A stretch of 64,000 nucleotides of DNA from Chloranthus sessilifolius (GCA_021018995.1 CM037587.1:60300104-60364103); one strand, 5' to 3'. Shown: positions 44,861 to 56,621, counted from the stretch's first letter. A program made the numbers and translations. The notes: generated from the sequence alone by a model not told the origin.

Positions 44861-45138
44861 TGTGCCGATATTAGCAAAACTGAAGCTAATATGTTTGTGA
44901 GATCTTTTTAACCATTTACATTAAAGATTGAGTTGATTTTCTCTGGCTATTTGTGAACTACCCTTATGGTAGTTGTTGATATGTAAATTTGAAGATGTTC
45001 AAAGAAGTCTGTTTTCATCCTGACAAATATCGGACAGTTGCTGAAGATTTCTCTGGATTTACCCCTTACACTATGCAATATTTTTACTCCATTAGTCAAT
45101 TAATACTACTGATGGTAAATAGATGTTGTATTGAGCAG

Positions 45139-45299
45139 GTGAAGACTGTTGAAGGGATTACTGAACTTCAGATTCCTTCTGGTACTCAACCTGGCGACGT
45201 GGCTGTTTTAGCAAAACGAGGTGTCCCTAAGCTCAACAAACCATCCATACGCGGTGATCATTGGTTCACTATTAAGGTCACTATTCCAAATCGCGTCAG
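45139..45299 (+). pseudogene. Captured exon of a plastid-type DnaJ (DJA5/DJA6-like)
   Basis: An acceptor TTGAGCAG precedes VKTVEGITELQIPSGTQPGD, and the exon ends IRGDHWFTIKVTIPNRV at a GT donor (45300). This is the C-terminal substrate-binding region of type-A DnaJ chaperones, matching the chloroplast DJA5/DJA6 group by LAKRGVPKLNKPSIRGDH. About 54 codons, one exon only, without J domain or zinc region. The J domain normally stimulates Hsp70; this fragment could not. The sequence at 44989-45138 in the same frame is not recognisable DnaJ and is probably intron. Confidence 0.75.
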
Positions 45300-45419
45300 G
45301 TGATTTGTTGTTACTCATATTTTCATGTCTTCTATGCCTGTACATTGGAATTTATAACATATAAAACTTTAAACGTGTACTAATTTATATGCGAAATGCA
45401 TTTGTGCATTCCTTGAGTT

Positions 45420-45600
45420 GTGATCATGGGTCAAAATATCGTCCGATACCGATACGTATTGGACGATACGTATTGATATTGGACTAGGACGATACGATAC
45501 ATTCAATGTATTGTATTGTCCTGTTTGTATGGGAAGTCCCAGACGATACATTCAATGTATCGTTCGGTACATTGAATTTCCGATACTCGGGTCATCTTCT
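45420..45600. repeat. Inverted repeats of CGATAC/GTATCG words
   Basis: CCGATACCGATACGTATTGG, ACGATACGTATT and pairs of CGATACATTCAATGTAT produce several overlapping short hairpins. It resembles a small dispersed repeat. Not coding. Confidence 0.5.
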
Positions 45601-45772
45601 TAGGCCCCCTTTAAGCCCAGTTTTATAAAGTTTTGGTTATAAAAAATATATTAGTTAGTTTTGGTTATAAAAAAAATATTAGTTAGAATTATAGTAGCAT
45701 GAATGTGTAGATAATTAGATTGCAATAGAGTTGTGCATTTTTTGTTGAACAAATTATCACTTTTAGTTTTTA

Positions 45773-45819
45773 ATGGCTAATATTGTTGATACTTGTCTTT
45801 TCCCTCAATTCTCCTACTT

Positions 45820-45850
<31 letters not shown>

Positions 45851-48800
45851 GTAAAAGATGCCTCCAGCAATCCCATACAAAAAATGGATGACAATAGTAG
45901 AACGTCATCTTACGAATATCTCGATGTTGCATCATTTATTTTGTTTGTAAAACAAAATGTTGAGGATGTTAATTGGTGTTGTTGTCCGTGTGTTAAATGT
46001 CGAAATTTTCAAAAGCATAACCTTGAAACCATTATGGAGCATTTAATTTGTGATGGCATGAATAGTTCGTACACGACATGGACGTATCATGGGGAGTCGT
46101 CTTCTACAAATCGTGTCGATGTTGGGGTTTCTAGTAGTTCAACTAGTAACCAAAATAATGATATGTTTCCAAGAATGGAAGAAATGTTGAACAACACATT
46201 TGGACATGTTCATCTTGAATACTTACCTGAGGATGAAGATGATGATCAGGATGAAGGTGATGATCAGGATCCACATGATTTACCTGAGGATATGGAGTAC
46301 AGTAATTTGAAGAAACATGCATTAGAACCACTATATCCGTCATGTAAGGGTGAGCATACGAAATTGTCAACTACAGTTGAGTTGTTGAGTATGAAGGCTA
46401 GACATCAGTGGTCTAATAAAAGTTTTACGGAGTTATTAAAAATGCTAAAAGAAATTTTGCCTGTGTCAAATACTTTACCTGATAGCACCTATGATGCAAA
46501 GAAGTTAGTTAAGTCTTTGCGCATGAAACATGAGATTATTCATGCTTGTCGCAATGATTGTATATTATATTGGAGAGATCATGCTGATAAAAATGAGTGT
46601 CCTACATGTGGTGAGAGCAGATGAAGACCCGTGGAAGCTTCAAAGCCAAATTTTAAACAATTACCGTGGAAGAAGTTAAGATACTTTCCACTAACCCAAA
46701 GACTTCAAAGATTATATAGTGTACCATGGATTGCAGAGACGATGACATGGCATGCAAATGCAATTGAAAATGAAAGTTACATGGGTCATCCAGTAGATTC
46801 TTCAAGTTGAAAATCAATCAATGCTCGTTGGAGTGACTTTTCTCTTGAGACACGTAATGTTCGTTTAGGACTTGCAACAGACGGATTTAATCCTTTCGGA
46901 AACAAAAGTAATTCTTATAGTTGCTGGCCTGTTATGATTGTTCCATTTAATCTTCCTCCATCTATGTGTATGCGAAAAGAGTTTACAATGTTAACTCTAT
47001 TAATTCCAGGCCCAAAAGGTCCAGGGCACAACATTGATGTCTACTTACAGCCACTGATTGCAGAGTTAAATGAATTATGGTCCGCTGGTGCTACAACATA
47101 TGACTCTTATAAAAAATCTATGTTCAACATGAAAGCAATTCTATTATGGGCTATACATGATTTTCCAGCATATGGCCATCTTTCGGGATGTAGGACAGCA
47201 GGAAAGTATGGTTGTCCTGTTTGTAGTGAAGAGGTTGATTCAACATGATTATCACATGGAAAAAAATATGCGTACATGGGCTACAGAAAATTTCTTACTG
47301 ATATGAGTCATCCTTTCAGAACTCAAAAGTCACAGTTTAATGGGAAGGAAGAACATAGAAAGCATCCCCACCGGTTGAGTGGTTCTGAAGTACTATGCAA
47401 AATGAGATGTATCAAAACAGAATTTGGAAAGGTAGCAAGCAAGAAGAAGAAGAGATCCGAGACTGAGCATGAAAAGAGCAGTGCATGGTCAAAGAGATCA
47501 ATCCTATATGATTTACCATATTGGAAGGTGGATAATTAATATATTTTATTTTTCTAATATGAAATTTGTACTTCACTTCACTCAAATATTAACACATGTC
47601 CTTTATGTTTGTAGGATATTCTTATTCGTCATAATTTGGATGTAATGCATGTGGAAAAAAATGTCACAGAGAACCTAATTGCTACAATTATGGACACAAA
47701 GGGTAAAATCAAAGATGGTGTTGAAGCACGTTATGATCTCAAAGATATGAATATAAGGAAAAATTTGTGGCCCGTGGAAGAAAATGATAAGTTGTATTGT
47801 CCCAAAGCTCCATTTTGTTTGTCACGAGCAGAAAAAGAAATAATTTATAAAACCTTGCACAATTTGAAGGTTCCTATTGGATACAGTGGAAATTGGAAGG
47901 ACAAGGTATGTTTGAAGGAATTCCAACTCAAAGGCTTGAAGTCACATGATTATCATATCCTCATGCAATAGTTACTGCCAGTCTTGCTGATGCATGTATT
48001 CAAGAAAGAGAAACCATTGAGAGCTGCTATTTGACAATTGTCAATATTTTTTAATGTCTTATGTTCTAAGGTTATCTCCCGTGTTGACCTTTTGAACATG
48101 AGAAGATATATAGTCGAAACGCTATGTGTATTTGAAAAGTACTTCCCGCCGTCATTTTTTGTTTCTATGATACACCTTGTTGTTCACTTAGCAGAGGAAG
48201 CGCTTGTTTGCGGACCTGTCCGATATCGATGGATGTATCCTTTCAAGAGGTAAACTATCGCAGTAAAATTAATAACTTCTTTTAGTTAATAACGTTAACA
48301 TTGATATCTAATTGAAAAAAATGTGCAGGATGATGAAGACATATAAGCATTATGTGAAAAATCAGACATATCCAGAGGGGTGTATTATGGAGCAATATCT
48401 CATGGAAGAATGTACGAGGTATTGCATGGAATATATGCCAAATTCTAGCAGAGGAAGCCATAAGAAAGGAGAAAATGTGTTCGTGGAACAAGATGTTACT
48501 TTTGGGTACCCTATTGATGGAAGTGGAAAAACTTATCTTCTTCAACACGTGCAGTATGAACAAATACGTAGATGGGTTCTAAAGCATTATCCAGAAAATA
48601 TTGAGTGGGAGAAGTAAGTAATTTATTTTATATTTTTAAATGATATATTTTATTTTTAAAATGATATAATATAATTAAGAGTTAATATTTACAGGAAGTA
48701 CCAGGCTTACCTTCAAGATTACAAGTCAAGCAATAAACATCAGAGGGACAACTACATTCCTTGGTTAAGAAAAGAATTAGAAAATGAAGAAAATTCTATC

Positions 48801-49385
48801 ATGAAGGGCCTTGCTGATGGTCCAAACTTCAATGTCATATCATATAATGCTTACATGATCAATGGTTATCAGTTTTGTACAGCACAATCAGAAATGAATA
48901 AAAGCACACAAAATAGTGGAGTATCCATGAAGGCTTTAACTAGCTTCAGGTCAAGTGCGAAAAATAAGAACCATGTGGAAGAAGAAGTTACTTATTATGG
49001 TATTATCAAACAAATACTTGAGTTGGATTATAGTTACTTTAAAAAAACAGTCTTCTACTGCGACTGGGCTCGTATAGAAGATAAAAAAAATGGTTGTGTG
49101 GTTGACCCAAAAACTGGGTTAGTGTTTGTTAATCTTAGGAGATTTATGAGGATTTCACATGAAGATGATGAGCCGTTTATTCTTGCCTCTCAAGCCACTC
49201 AAGTCTTCTATTGCAAAGATCAAACTAGGGATGATTGGTATGTCGTATTGGATGCTCCAAAGAGATTGACTCGGGATGTGGATGCCTATGAAGATCCCTT
49301 AGAACTTGAAGGAAGACCAAAAGCAGATGCTTTAGCATTGGCATTAGCAACTGATGTTGTGGATGAGGACGAGGACGAAGATTAA
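45773..49385 (+). pseudogene. CACTA transposase (TNPD), multi-exon, with stops
   Basis: The transposase that cuts and moves the element. The N-terminal transposase-associated domain (PF13963) has CPCVKCRNFQKHNLETIMEHL, probably starting at ATG 45859 (KKWMTIVER) with a frame change near 45905. The DDE core (Transposase_21, PF02992) follows: PLYPSCKGEHTKLS, WSNKSFTELLKMLK, IIHACRNDCILYWRDHAD (46310-46620), WPVMIVPFNLPPSMC and LLIPGPKGPGHNIDVYLQPL (46920-47070). Exons at about 47615-48250 and 48328-48614 hold DUF4218 (EYMPNSS), and 48694-49385 holds DUF4216 (YYGIIKQILELDY, PFILASQATQVFYCKDQ) with an acidic tail. In-frame stops at 46621, 46808, 47246, 47969 and 48033 inactivate it. Confidence 0.85.
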
Positions 49386-49597
49386 TCTAGTTCTTTCATA
49401 TTGTTCACTTGAACCTTATTTCTTATATCCAATAATTGTAACAAAAGAATAACTTTCATTTCTTATTGTTGATTTTCTCATTTTAATGTTGTTATAAGTT
49501 AGCTACAATTTTCAATTATCTTATTAATGCATTTTATATCCTTAAATGATAGTTTGATCAACAACTAGAGTTTGCCAATGTTTTCAGCAAAAGATAA

Positions 49598-51240
49598 TGG
49601 CACAGTTTGGATCAGAACCGAGTGGATCTGAATCAGTTGGAACTCAAGAGAGTGGTTAGTCTATTATTTTCTATTGTTTGGTAAATGTTATTTACAAATT
49701 ATTAACAATATTTTATTTATCCAGATACGCGTTTGAAAATTCATATGAATGAATATGGGCAGCCTATTGGAGATGCTTCAACTCAATTTGCCACATTTGT
49801 TGGTCGGAGGGCGAGGACTCATTGTCCACCTGCATATGAGTCTTGGAAAATTGTACCTGTTTCTATAAAGGAGAAAATATGGCGCTTTGTCTCAGTGAGT
49901 GCATGTTGTTCATGCCATTTTCATTTAGTTATTCTACAAATAATTTTGATATCATTTTATTTTCATTATAGGATAAATATAATGTTCCAATTAGTCAAAA
50001 AAAGATGGTCTTAACGAAAGCGAATTTAACTTGGAAGCAATGGAAACATGACCTTCGCACCGTTTATGATAAATATGAAACGGACGCAGAGCGGATGAAG
50101 TATCGACCAAAGAATGTGAAGGGAGATGATTGGAAAGCGTTTATTAAAATGTGCTCGACAGAGGAAGATAAAGCACGCCGAGAAAAGGGGAAGACTTGTA
50201 GGAAAATGATGATGAACCCACACACCACTGGTAGACGAGGATCAGCTAAGATGGCAGAAGAGATGGTAAAATCTACCACATAAATTTTATAAATAAATTT
50301 ATTAGAATATTCACAATTGCTTATGACCTTATTGTACAGAAAAAGCAGAGTTCGACTGGTACAGTGACGAGGACACAAATATTTTTAGCCTCTCATACTA
50401 AGAAGGATGGAACGTCCTTGGGCACGCAAATAGTAAGATTATTTTAATTATTCATTTGTCATTGATAAATAATTAATATTGATCTTTAGTATCACTATAT
50501 TTAATAATTATTTATTTTATTCAGGATGAAATTAGGAAGCTTGCCTTATCTGATCCATTCCTCGGAGAAAAGATTTAGATAATGACCCCTGCCGCTCTTT
50601 TGTGGGCGCGATGGAAGGGCAACATACGGTATGGGCACGGTGTATCTAAGACCTCCATTCAAGCGTCCGCTCGAGCTAGGGAGATTGCTCACCGTGAAAA
50701 GATAGCACGTGAGAGCATTCAATCACAGTTGATATGCTTAGACATGAGCTTGATGAGGAGCGTAGAGCACGCAAGATCCTTGAGGAAAAAGTGAATTTAC
50801 TATCACCTCTAGCTCCTTCTAAAGGGACATCTATATCCACATCGGTTGACCAATTCGATTCTTATCAAGTATAAATTCAATGTTATGAAATGATAATCAT
50901 TGGAGTTGTCATTGTCATATCTTATTGAAAGCACTTATGCATTGTTGTCTTAGTCTCTCTTAAACTCTACAGTTTAAAGGCTATAATTTTTGTAGGGAAC
51001 TCGACCGTCATCGGTTCAACCCGAGATACTTGTGAACCAACCATCCATGCGTTGTCTATTGAAAAACTTAAAGAATAAAGCCATTGCACTAGGGCGAATG
51101 CATAGAGAGGCGACAACGTCAAGAGATTCATACGCCATCATAATTGATAATATTTTCGAGATCAATACAGAATTATATGCGAGCGAAGGAACATTTGGCG
51201 ATGTTACAATTGGTGATATTATTACTTGGCGATGTAACAT
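49598..51240 (+). pseudogene. TNPA-like protein (plant transposase Ptta/En/Spm family)
   Basis: Probable exons: 49598-49654 (MAQFGSEPSGSESVGTQESG), 49725-49894 (GRRARTHCPPAYESWKIVPV), 49972-50265 (LTWKQWKHDLRTVYDKYETD, MMMNPHTTGRRGSAKMAEEM), 50340-50430, 50525-50868 and 50996 to about 51240, all with usable GT-AG sites. The WKQWKHDL and HTTGRRGSA segments fit PF03004; in En/Spm such proteins bind the subterminal repeats. Exon 5 has a TAG after DPFLGEKI and a frame change near 50740, after which a coiled coil (ELDEERRARKILEEKVNLL) is seen. The last exon carries ATTSRDSYAIIIDNIFEINT. Confidence 0.7.
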
Positions 51241-51260
51241 TTGGCGATGTTACAATTGTA
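51170..51260 (+). repeat. Short tandem duplication at the end of the TNPA-like gene
   Basis: CATTTGGCGATGTTACAATTG occurs twice (51191 and 51238), with a third partial TTGGCGATGTAACATT between. It may obscure the true stop codon. Confidence 0.7.
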
Positions 51261-51608
51261 GCATCTCCTCTTTGAAGTTTCAACTCTCTCTTGGAAACTA
51301 TAAAGATTCTCTGTCTCTTAACTCTTGCTATCTACTTGTCTGTAACTCTTTCAGTTTTAACTCGTAAGCCCTTGGTCTCTCCTCTCAGATCTCATTCTCC
51401 TCTCTGCCGCATATCAATGACACTGAGATAGTAACTGGCTCATCAACAACTTGAATAATTATAACTCTTATCTTTAAAGCATATACTTCCAACACATCGA
51501 GCTAAATTTGCTGTTTTGTTTTAAAGCATATACTTATAACCCTATTGAGACAAATTTGCAGTTTAGTTTATTGCTTTATCTTTTAAACAACCTGCAGTTA
51601 TTAGATGC

Positions 51609-51755
51609 CTTAACTAAAATACTACACAAATATGTTAGTAGGTGTAGGTTTGTTCCACAGCAGGTTCTTTGGGTAGCGATCCAAAATACTACACAAATAT
51701 GTTAGTAGGTGTAGGTTTGTTGTTCCACAGCAGGTTCTTAGGGTAGCGATCCAAA
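51609..51755 (+). repeat. 64 bp tandem duplication
   Basis: The block beginning CTACACAAATATGTTAGTAGG and ending GGGTAGCGATCCAAA is repeated directly, with one TTG insertion in the second copy. No coding similarity. Confidence 0.8.
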
Positions 51756-51889
51756 TTTTTTCTGTGGTTTGAATTTGGATGGGCATGTGCAGAGTGTTTG
51801 TAATTTTGAGATGGAAGTTGAGTGATCGAATATGAAATTTGAGTAGATTGGACTTGTACATATTAATTTTTAGCTTGCTCTAGGATGGT

Positions 51890-52129
51890 TTGGATTTACA
51901 GAATTTCGAGCATTCTGTTTACATTGCTAAGGAATTCACTAGAGTAGATATGGAATTTTGTTTCTCAAAATTTTATGGTTTTTTAGGAGGAAATTCAGCA
52001 TATAAAGATGGTTTCATCAAGGTTCTGTCTGATTTGAAATGGCTGATGATAAAATCAGTTTTATGCAGTTTAGTTAAAGAGGATCCCACACTTGTGCCTT
52101 GGTGCGAGAAGCAGTTTGGCGAGGCATAG
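51890..52129 (+). other. 79-codon ORF of unknown origin inside the CACTA
   Basis: MDLQNFEHSVYIAKEFTRVD to a stop after WCEKQFGEA. I do not recognise it. It lies directly before the captured MOR1 exons and may be another captured fragment, or chance. Confidence 0.25.
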
Positions 52130-52428
52130 AAGCCTTGCTTAGGTCCTAAGTAACTGTATGCAGCCAAGTGCACACCTCTGTCCATCCTGCATATAGGAAT
52201 CCCAACCCATTTTATACATGATATTGTTTGAAAAATTGGGATATTTATTCTCATTTCAAATTTAATTTAGAGATTCCTAATAAACTTTTTTTTTGCTTCA
52301 CTTGAAAACCTATGGATCCGTTTTTTTCTTCTGAAGGACCATTTTTTTTGGATAGTATGTAAACCTATGGATCCGTTTTTTTTGCTTCACTTGAAAACCT
52401 ATTTATTCTCTATGTTTCTTTTCCCTAG

Positions 52429-53805
52429 GACAAATCCTCTGAGGTTTGCAAAGCAGCGGAAGCTTCCATTGGTGAAATTTTGCGAGTTTGTGGACAAGAT
52501 GCAGTATGTGGTTGAGGCCTTGTAAAAGCTTTGGTTATCTTATTCATTGAGAAGTAAATGTAGAGAATATCCTATAAACGTTACTTTTGGTGATCTTCAA
52601 TTGCAGGTAACCAAGAATCTAAAGGATCTGCGTGGACCAGCTTTAACTTTGGTTCTAGAGCGACTGAAACCTGCTGTGGCTCTCCAAGGTTAATTCTTGT
52701 GGGCTTGCCTATCATCCCCCCCCCCCCCCCCCTCTCTCCTTCCCTACTTTAGTTGTTCTGCATATGTGACATTTGTCCACTTGTTTCATTCCCCTCAGAA
52801 GCATCTGATCCAGCAAAACTGATCTCCACCGCCCTGACATCTAAAACTAACCTGAAGAATAGTAAATCAGGTTCAAATGGTATAGGTGATCGTGTTGTGA
52901 AGCATGGTGGCAAAGCTGTTTCTTCGGTTTGTATCGGTACCTTGATACTCATTCGTTCTTTTAGTATCATTAGATACTTATCATTTCATTTGTTTGGACA
53001 GGGAGGTGCTCAGATAAAAGTTAGGCCAGAATCGGTTGTGTCAGTTCATGATCTTTCTATCCAATCTCAGGCATTATTCAATGTCAAGGACTCAAACAAG
53101 GTACTTATTATTGCAGGATATTTTTGGGATCATTATTTTAGAGCTTTGGATTTTTCATATATGGCTTGATATTTGTATAGGATGACAGGGAGAGAATGAT
53201 CATACGCAAATTTAAATTTGAGGAGCCACGACCTGAGCAGATTCAAGATCTCGAGGTTTGTATTTTAAATGCTCATAAGGTGATTTCTTAATTTCTAATA
53301 TATCCTAAAACTTGGTATCAATTTCCTTAATCTTAATTTTATTTAGAGCGATTTTGTGAAGTATTTGCGAGAAGACTTACACAGGAGGCTTCTAAGCACA
53401 GACTTTCGGAAACAAGTAGACGGGGTTGAATTATTACAAAAGGTGGTTTTACTATTTCAATTCTCGTATGTAAGAGGCACTTCAAATTTCTGAAGGCCAT
53501 TCTTAACTTAGATTTTTGTTTGTACAGGCTCTTCCATCCAGTATAAAGGAAATAATTGAAGTTGTTGATGTTCTTCTAAGATGGTTTGTTTTGCGGTTCT
53601 GCGAGTCAAACACAACATGCATGTTGAAGGTACAATTTCATTTAGGAAATTTATTATTATTTTTTAAGGTATAATTAGATTCAATCTTGAAAACCACGAA
53701 TAGGTGTTGGAGTTTCTTCCGGAACTTATTGATGCTTTGAAGGATGAGGGGTATACTTTGACCGAGTCTGAAGCAGCAATTTTTCTCCCATGCCTAGTAG
53801 AGAAG
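52429..53805 (+). pseudogene. MOR1: Captured eight-exon fragment of a MOR1/XMAP215-type microtubule protein gene
   Basis: Exons 52429-52503, 52607-52688, 52799-52926, 53002-53100, 53181-53255, 53347-53442, 53528-53629 and 53704-53805 all have AG/GT borders and stay open in one frame. They read DKSSEVCKAAEASIGEILRV, VTKNLKDLRGPALTLVLERL, then RFKFEEPRPEQ-like IIRKFKFEEPRPEQIQDLE, LREDLHRRLLSTDFRKQVDG, IKEIIEVVDVLLRWFVLRFC and VLEFLPELIDALKDEGYTLT. This is the middle of plant MOR1/GEM1, a TOG-domain protein that polymerises microtubules. The family protein is about 2000 residues; only some 250 codons are here, without start or end. Open exons suggest recent capture. Confidence 0.85.
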
Positions 53806-53878
53806 GTTTGTTTCTGATAACTTTTGGAATGACGCGATTTATGGAGTATATTGAATTACCTTTGACAAGCAAAATTGT

Positions 53879-53885
53879 GTGTGCG

Positions 53886-53940
<55 letters not shown>
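53879..53940. repeat. TC then TA microsatellite
   Basis: (TC)n at about 53884-53908 followed by (TA)n to about 53932, in non-coding sequence after the MOR1 exons. Confidence 0.85.
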
Positions 53941-53941
<1 letters not shown>

Positions 53942-54558
53942 GAAAAGCAAAGTGTGCAGGGCATGCCGAGTGTGCCCCAAGGTTCCATGTAGAGCAAGGT
54001 TATGTTGTTTAGATTATCTTCATTTTTTATTTCCTTTTCCAAACTTCATCTCCATGTCTTAAATTTTTTTTTTTTTTTTTTAATTTTCTAAAATTGTCTA
54101 TACAAATATACAATGCACCCGAGCTTCTAAAATTTTCTAACAGGTGTCAGCAGGCATGAGCAAGAGGTGTAGACTAGTGTGTTTAATTGGACAATAAGTG
54201 TGTGGTGTGAAGCTGACCTGTGTGAACTGTTAAGTGGGATTTCCTTTCCATAGATTCTTTTGGCCACCATTGTTACCTTAATTCTCTCGGTTTATAACTG
54301 AGTCTTTATAAGCAAATTCTTCGCCATCTAATTTGATGTACCTTCATTATATTTGAAAATTGTGTTAATAGAGAACTTTTTCCAATATTATGTCGTCTCT
54401 AGCACTTTATAGCTCACTTCTTTGTTATCATTTATAAATTATTGTAAAATTTTATTCTAATGTTAGCAACTGGCACTATTTTTAGCTTCTCTTTCTTTGT
54501 GAAGTGACTCATGGTCCCCACTTGCTAATGCAATTTGTTTATTTTCATGTTATGCCTA

Positions 54559-54608
54559 GGTGTGGTTCATGGGTGAGTACTCCCACATCTCAATGGACTT
54601 TGATGATG
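54559..54608 (+). other. Possible captured exon, unidentified
   Basis: An acceptor TGCCTAG and a donor GATGATG|TAAGTG bracket VWFMGEYSHISMDFDD. It looks like a real exon by its borders, but I cannot assign a family. Confidence 0.3.
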
Positions 54609-54742
54609 TAAGTGTTCTTTTCAATTATATTGATATTTGTGTTTTAGCACTAGATATCAGAACAGGAACAACCATGCCATTTTTCGTATAGTTTCGTACA
54701 GAACAGGAACAACCATGCTTTTGCATGTAATGTGTTCTACAG

Positions 54743-54857
54743 GTTGGATTCAATATGCGTAAGGTAACTAAAGGAAATGTTACAATAAAGTTGTGGGATC
54801 TTGGAGGTCAACCCAGAATTCGGAGCATGTGGGAGCGTTATTGTCGTGCAGTCATCA
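54743..54857 (+). pseudogene. ARL8: Captured exon of the small GTPase ARL8
   Basis: After an acceptor TTCTACAG the frame reads [20 protein letters not shown], then [17 protein letters not shown]. This is the switch region of the Arf-like GTPase ARL8: the DxGGQ motif is the G3 box and the final Gln aligns residues for GTP hydrolysis. Only this exon is present, so no GTP-binding fold can form. Similarity ends at CRAV, a capture or splice border. An echo, CAGAGCATGTGG, recurs at 54911. Confidence 0.85.
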
Positions 54858-55484
54858 AATAGCTTTATAAAATAAACTACTGTTTAAACATATTGCTTTT
54901 AAACAGATTTCAGAGCATGTGGCGTAGGTCCCTTTTTTGTAGTGAGAAGTCATCAATATCTCAATTTAATTGCTTAATATCATAAATATTTAATTACGTT
55001 CTCCTTTTGATTTCAGGCAAAACTTTTCGATTTGAAGCCCACCTCAAACGGATCACTAGGGGACGGGGATATTTGGCAGGAGAGGCGAAGCATATATATA
55101 TATATATATTTAATTATGAAACTAGGTCATGGGGTCCTTAGATTGTTAACTTTTTTTTTTTTTTGGAATAAAAGGATTGAGCATGTAAAGTTTAAAATAT
55201 TTGGTTGATTTGAAAGGTTGGATCATAGGTTGAAATGAAATATTTTGTTTGAATAAAAGAATTTGACATCTATTTTATTTATGGATGTGCTTGAATATGA
55301 GATTAATAGCTTTTTTTCTTTATATAATTTTTTTTAAAGCATTAAAAATTACATTAAAAAAAAGTATTACAAAAAGCATAAAAAATATTGCATTAGAAAA
55401 AAGTATAAAAAAAATATTATTTTAAAAAAATTTGCATAAAAAATTGTCGACGTAATTTTTTTTTTTTTTTAAATTTGCATAAAA

Positions 55485-55632
55485 AAGCCACTGCCCTAAA
55501 CAGTTGTAAAAAAAGGAGTGGTTTTATTTTACCACTATACAAGACAGTGGTTTATGAACTTCATAAACCACTGTCTTGTATAGTGGTAAAAAAAAACCAC
55601 TCCTTTTTTTACAATTGTTTAGGGCAGTGGTT
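55485..55632. repeat. Large hairpin in the CACTA 3' subterminal region
   Basis: The left arm starts GCCACTGCCCTAAACAGTTG and the right arm ends CAATTGTTTAGGGCAGTGG; the arms are about 70 bp and nearly perfect, with the centre at about 55558. They are made of the ACCACTGTC / GACAGTGGT words that continue to 55700. Such subterminal repeats are the TNPA binding sites in En/Spm. Confidence 0.85.
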
Positions 55633-56061
55633 TTTTGAAAAAAAACCACTGTCAAAGACAGTAGTTTTTTGAAAAAACCACTGTTTAAGGCAGTGGTTTT
55701 TTGGGCTTTTTCACGTAGTGTTAAATTTATACAATCGAATCTATTCCAATCAAAATGTAAATCTAAGCCCTATTACATTCATTCACTGATCTATAACTTC
55801 TTCTATTCCCGAGACCACTAAGATTTTTAGCCTTACATCTTCTTGTGATGACTCATCAATGGTTCAGATCTCTGGGCCATCTCTAGAAGTACTAATCTTC
55901 TCGGGTTCCTCTTCCCAATGTGTCGTCAATCTTCTCTAGGGTTTCAGAATGCTTTTTCGAAACTTAAAGATGCATTTTTATATCATTTTTCGAAGTTAGG
56001 GTTTCAAACTCATTTAATCTGGGTATTTTCATATCAGTTTCATGGTTTTCTAGGTCCAAGC

Positions 56062-56095
56062 CTCGACCGATCGACCTTGAATCTCGATCGACTGA
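56062..56095. repeat. Palindromic motifs in LTR C
   Basis: CTCGACCGATCGACC and TCTCGATCGACT. A TTGGAAAG-containing block (56159-56210) follows about 100 bp away, the same neighbour that tags have in LTR A and E. Confidence 0.65.
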
Positions 56096-56616
56096 ATTGG
56101 ACTAGATAGGAAATTCCTGCACTGTGCACTGAATTTTAAACGGTCGTTCCTTTCTACTCTAATGTCCGATCAATGCACATTTGAGGTGTTGGAAAGATGA
56201 CTTCATGTACTTTCATTTTAAATTAGTTTCGTTATGATCCAATGGTTATAGAACTAGATACACTCTTTCCAAAATAGGTCTTATCTTCTTTCATTCTTTG
56301 GCGCATGTAACTTTCGTACATTGTAACTTTTCATTGTTAACTTTTAACTTTTGGGTCCATTTTTTTGGTTTAGTAGCTTTTTACCTATAAAACATCAAAA
56401 CTAAATAAAATATACGTAACTAGCCTTCAATGAACGATAATCTATAGTGTTTTAGGGGTTAATAATCACAACTTTGCTTCTCAACAATGAGTTTGTAAGC
56501 TGTTCTAGTGAAGCAGTTAGTTTAGCTGGAAGGAAATGAGTTGTCTTTGTGAGACGATCAACCACTACCCAAATCATATTTGTAACAGCCCGACTTTCCT
56601 GTTTCCCCAAAAACCC

Positions 56617-56621
<5 letters not shown>

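Larger units (their letters stand above)
43494..55720 (+). mobile_element. 12.2 kb En/Spm (CACTA) transposon with captured host exons
   Basis: The left end CACTACGTCAAAA (43494) and the right end TTTTTCACGTAGTG (55720) are inverted repeats, and TTA flanks both sides (43491-43493, 55721-55723). It contains subterminal repeats built from AAACCACTGT / ACAGTGGTTT, a broken TNPD transposase gene, a TNPA-like gene, and fragments of at least three plant genes. Length and gene order fit the En/Spm family. The coding genes are damaged, so it is unlikely to be autonomous. Confidence 0.9.
42697..56455 (-). mobile_element. LTR C: Athila-like LTR split by two CACTA elements
   Basis: LTR sequence occupies 42697-43219, 43410-43493 and 55724 to about 56455; the rest of the span is CACTA insert. 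The edge TGATTATTAAATTATT beside the primer site marks the LTR 3' end in minus orientation. The right part contains palindromic motifs (56062-56095) and ends near the integrase remnant. The overall organisation resembles 60185-61365. The distal end is uncertain. Confidence 0.5.

Noticed and set aside
45420-45600. CGATAC repeats as another element tag
   Set aside because: The words are irregular, overlapping and not tied to an LTR or a defined palindrome with spacing, so I list them only as a dispersed repeat.
52429-53805. MOR1 exons as a resident host gene
   Set aside because: They lie between matched CACTA termini with a TTA duplication, lack both ends of the gene, and are followed by an unrelated ARL8 exon.
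53726-54062. ORFs on both strands with runs of Tyr-Ile or Glu-Arg
   Set aside because: Produced by the TC/TA microsatellite after the last MOR1 exon.
54931-54947. CCTTTTTTGTAGTG followed by AGA as the right end of the large CACTA paired with the CACTAC at 43220
   Set aside because: The CACTAC at 43220 pairs better with the end at 43409, and the large element has a better-matched pair at 43494 and 55720 with TTA on both sides. It may be a remnant end of another insertion.
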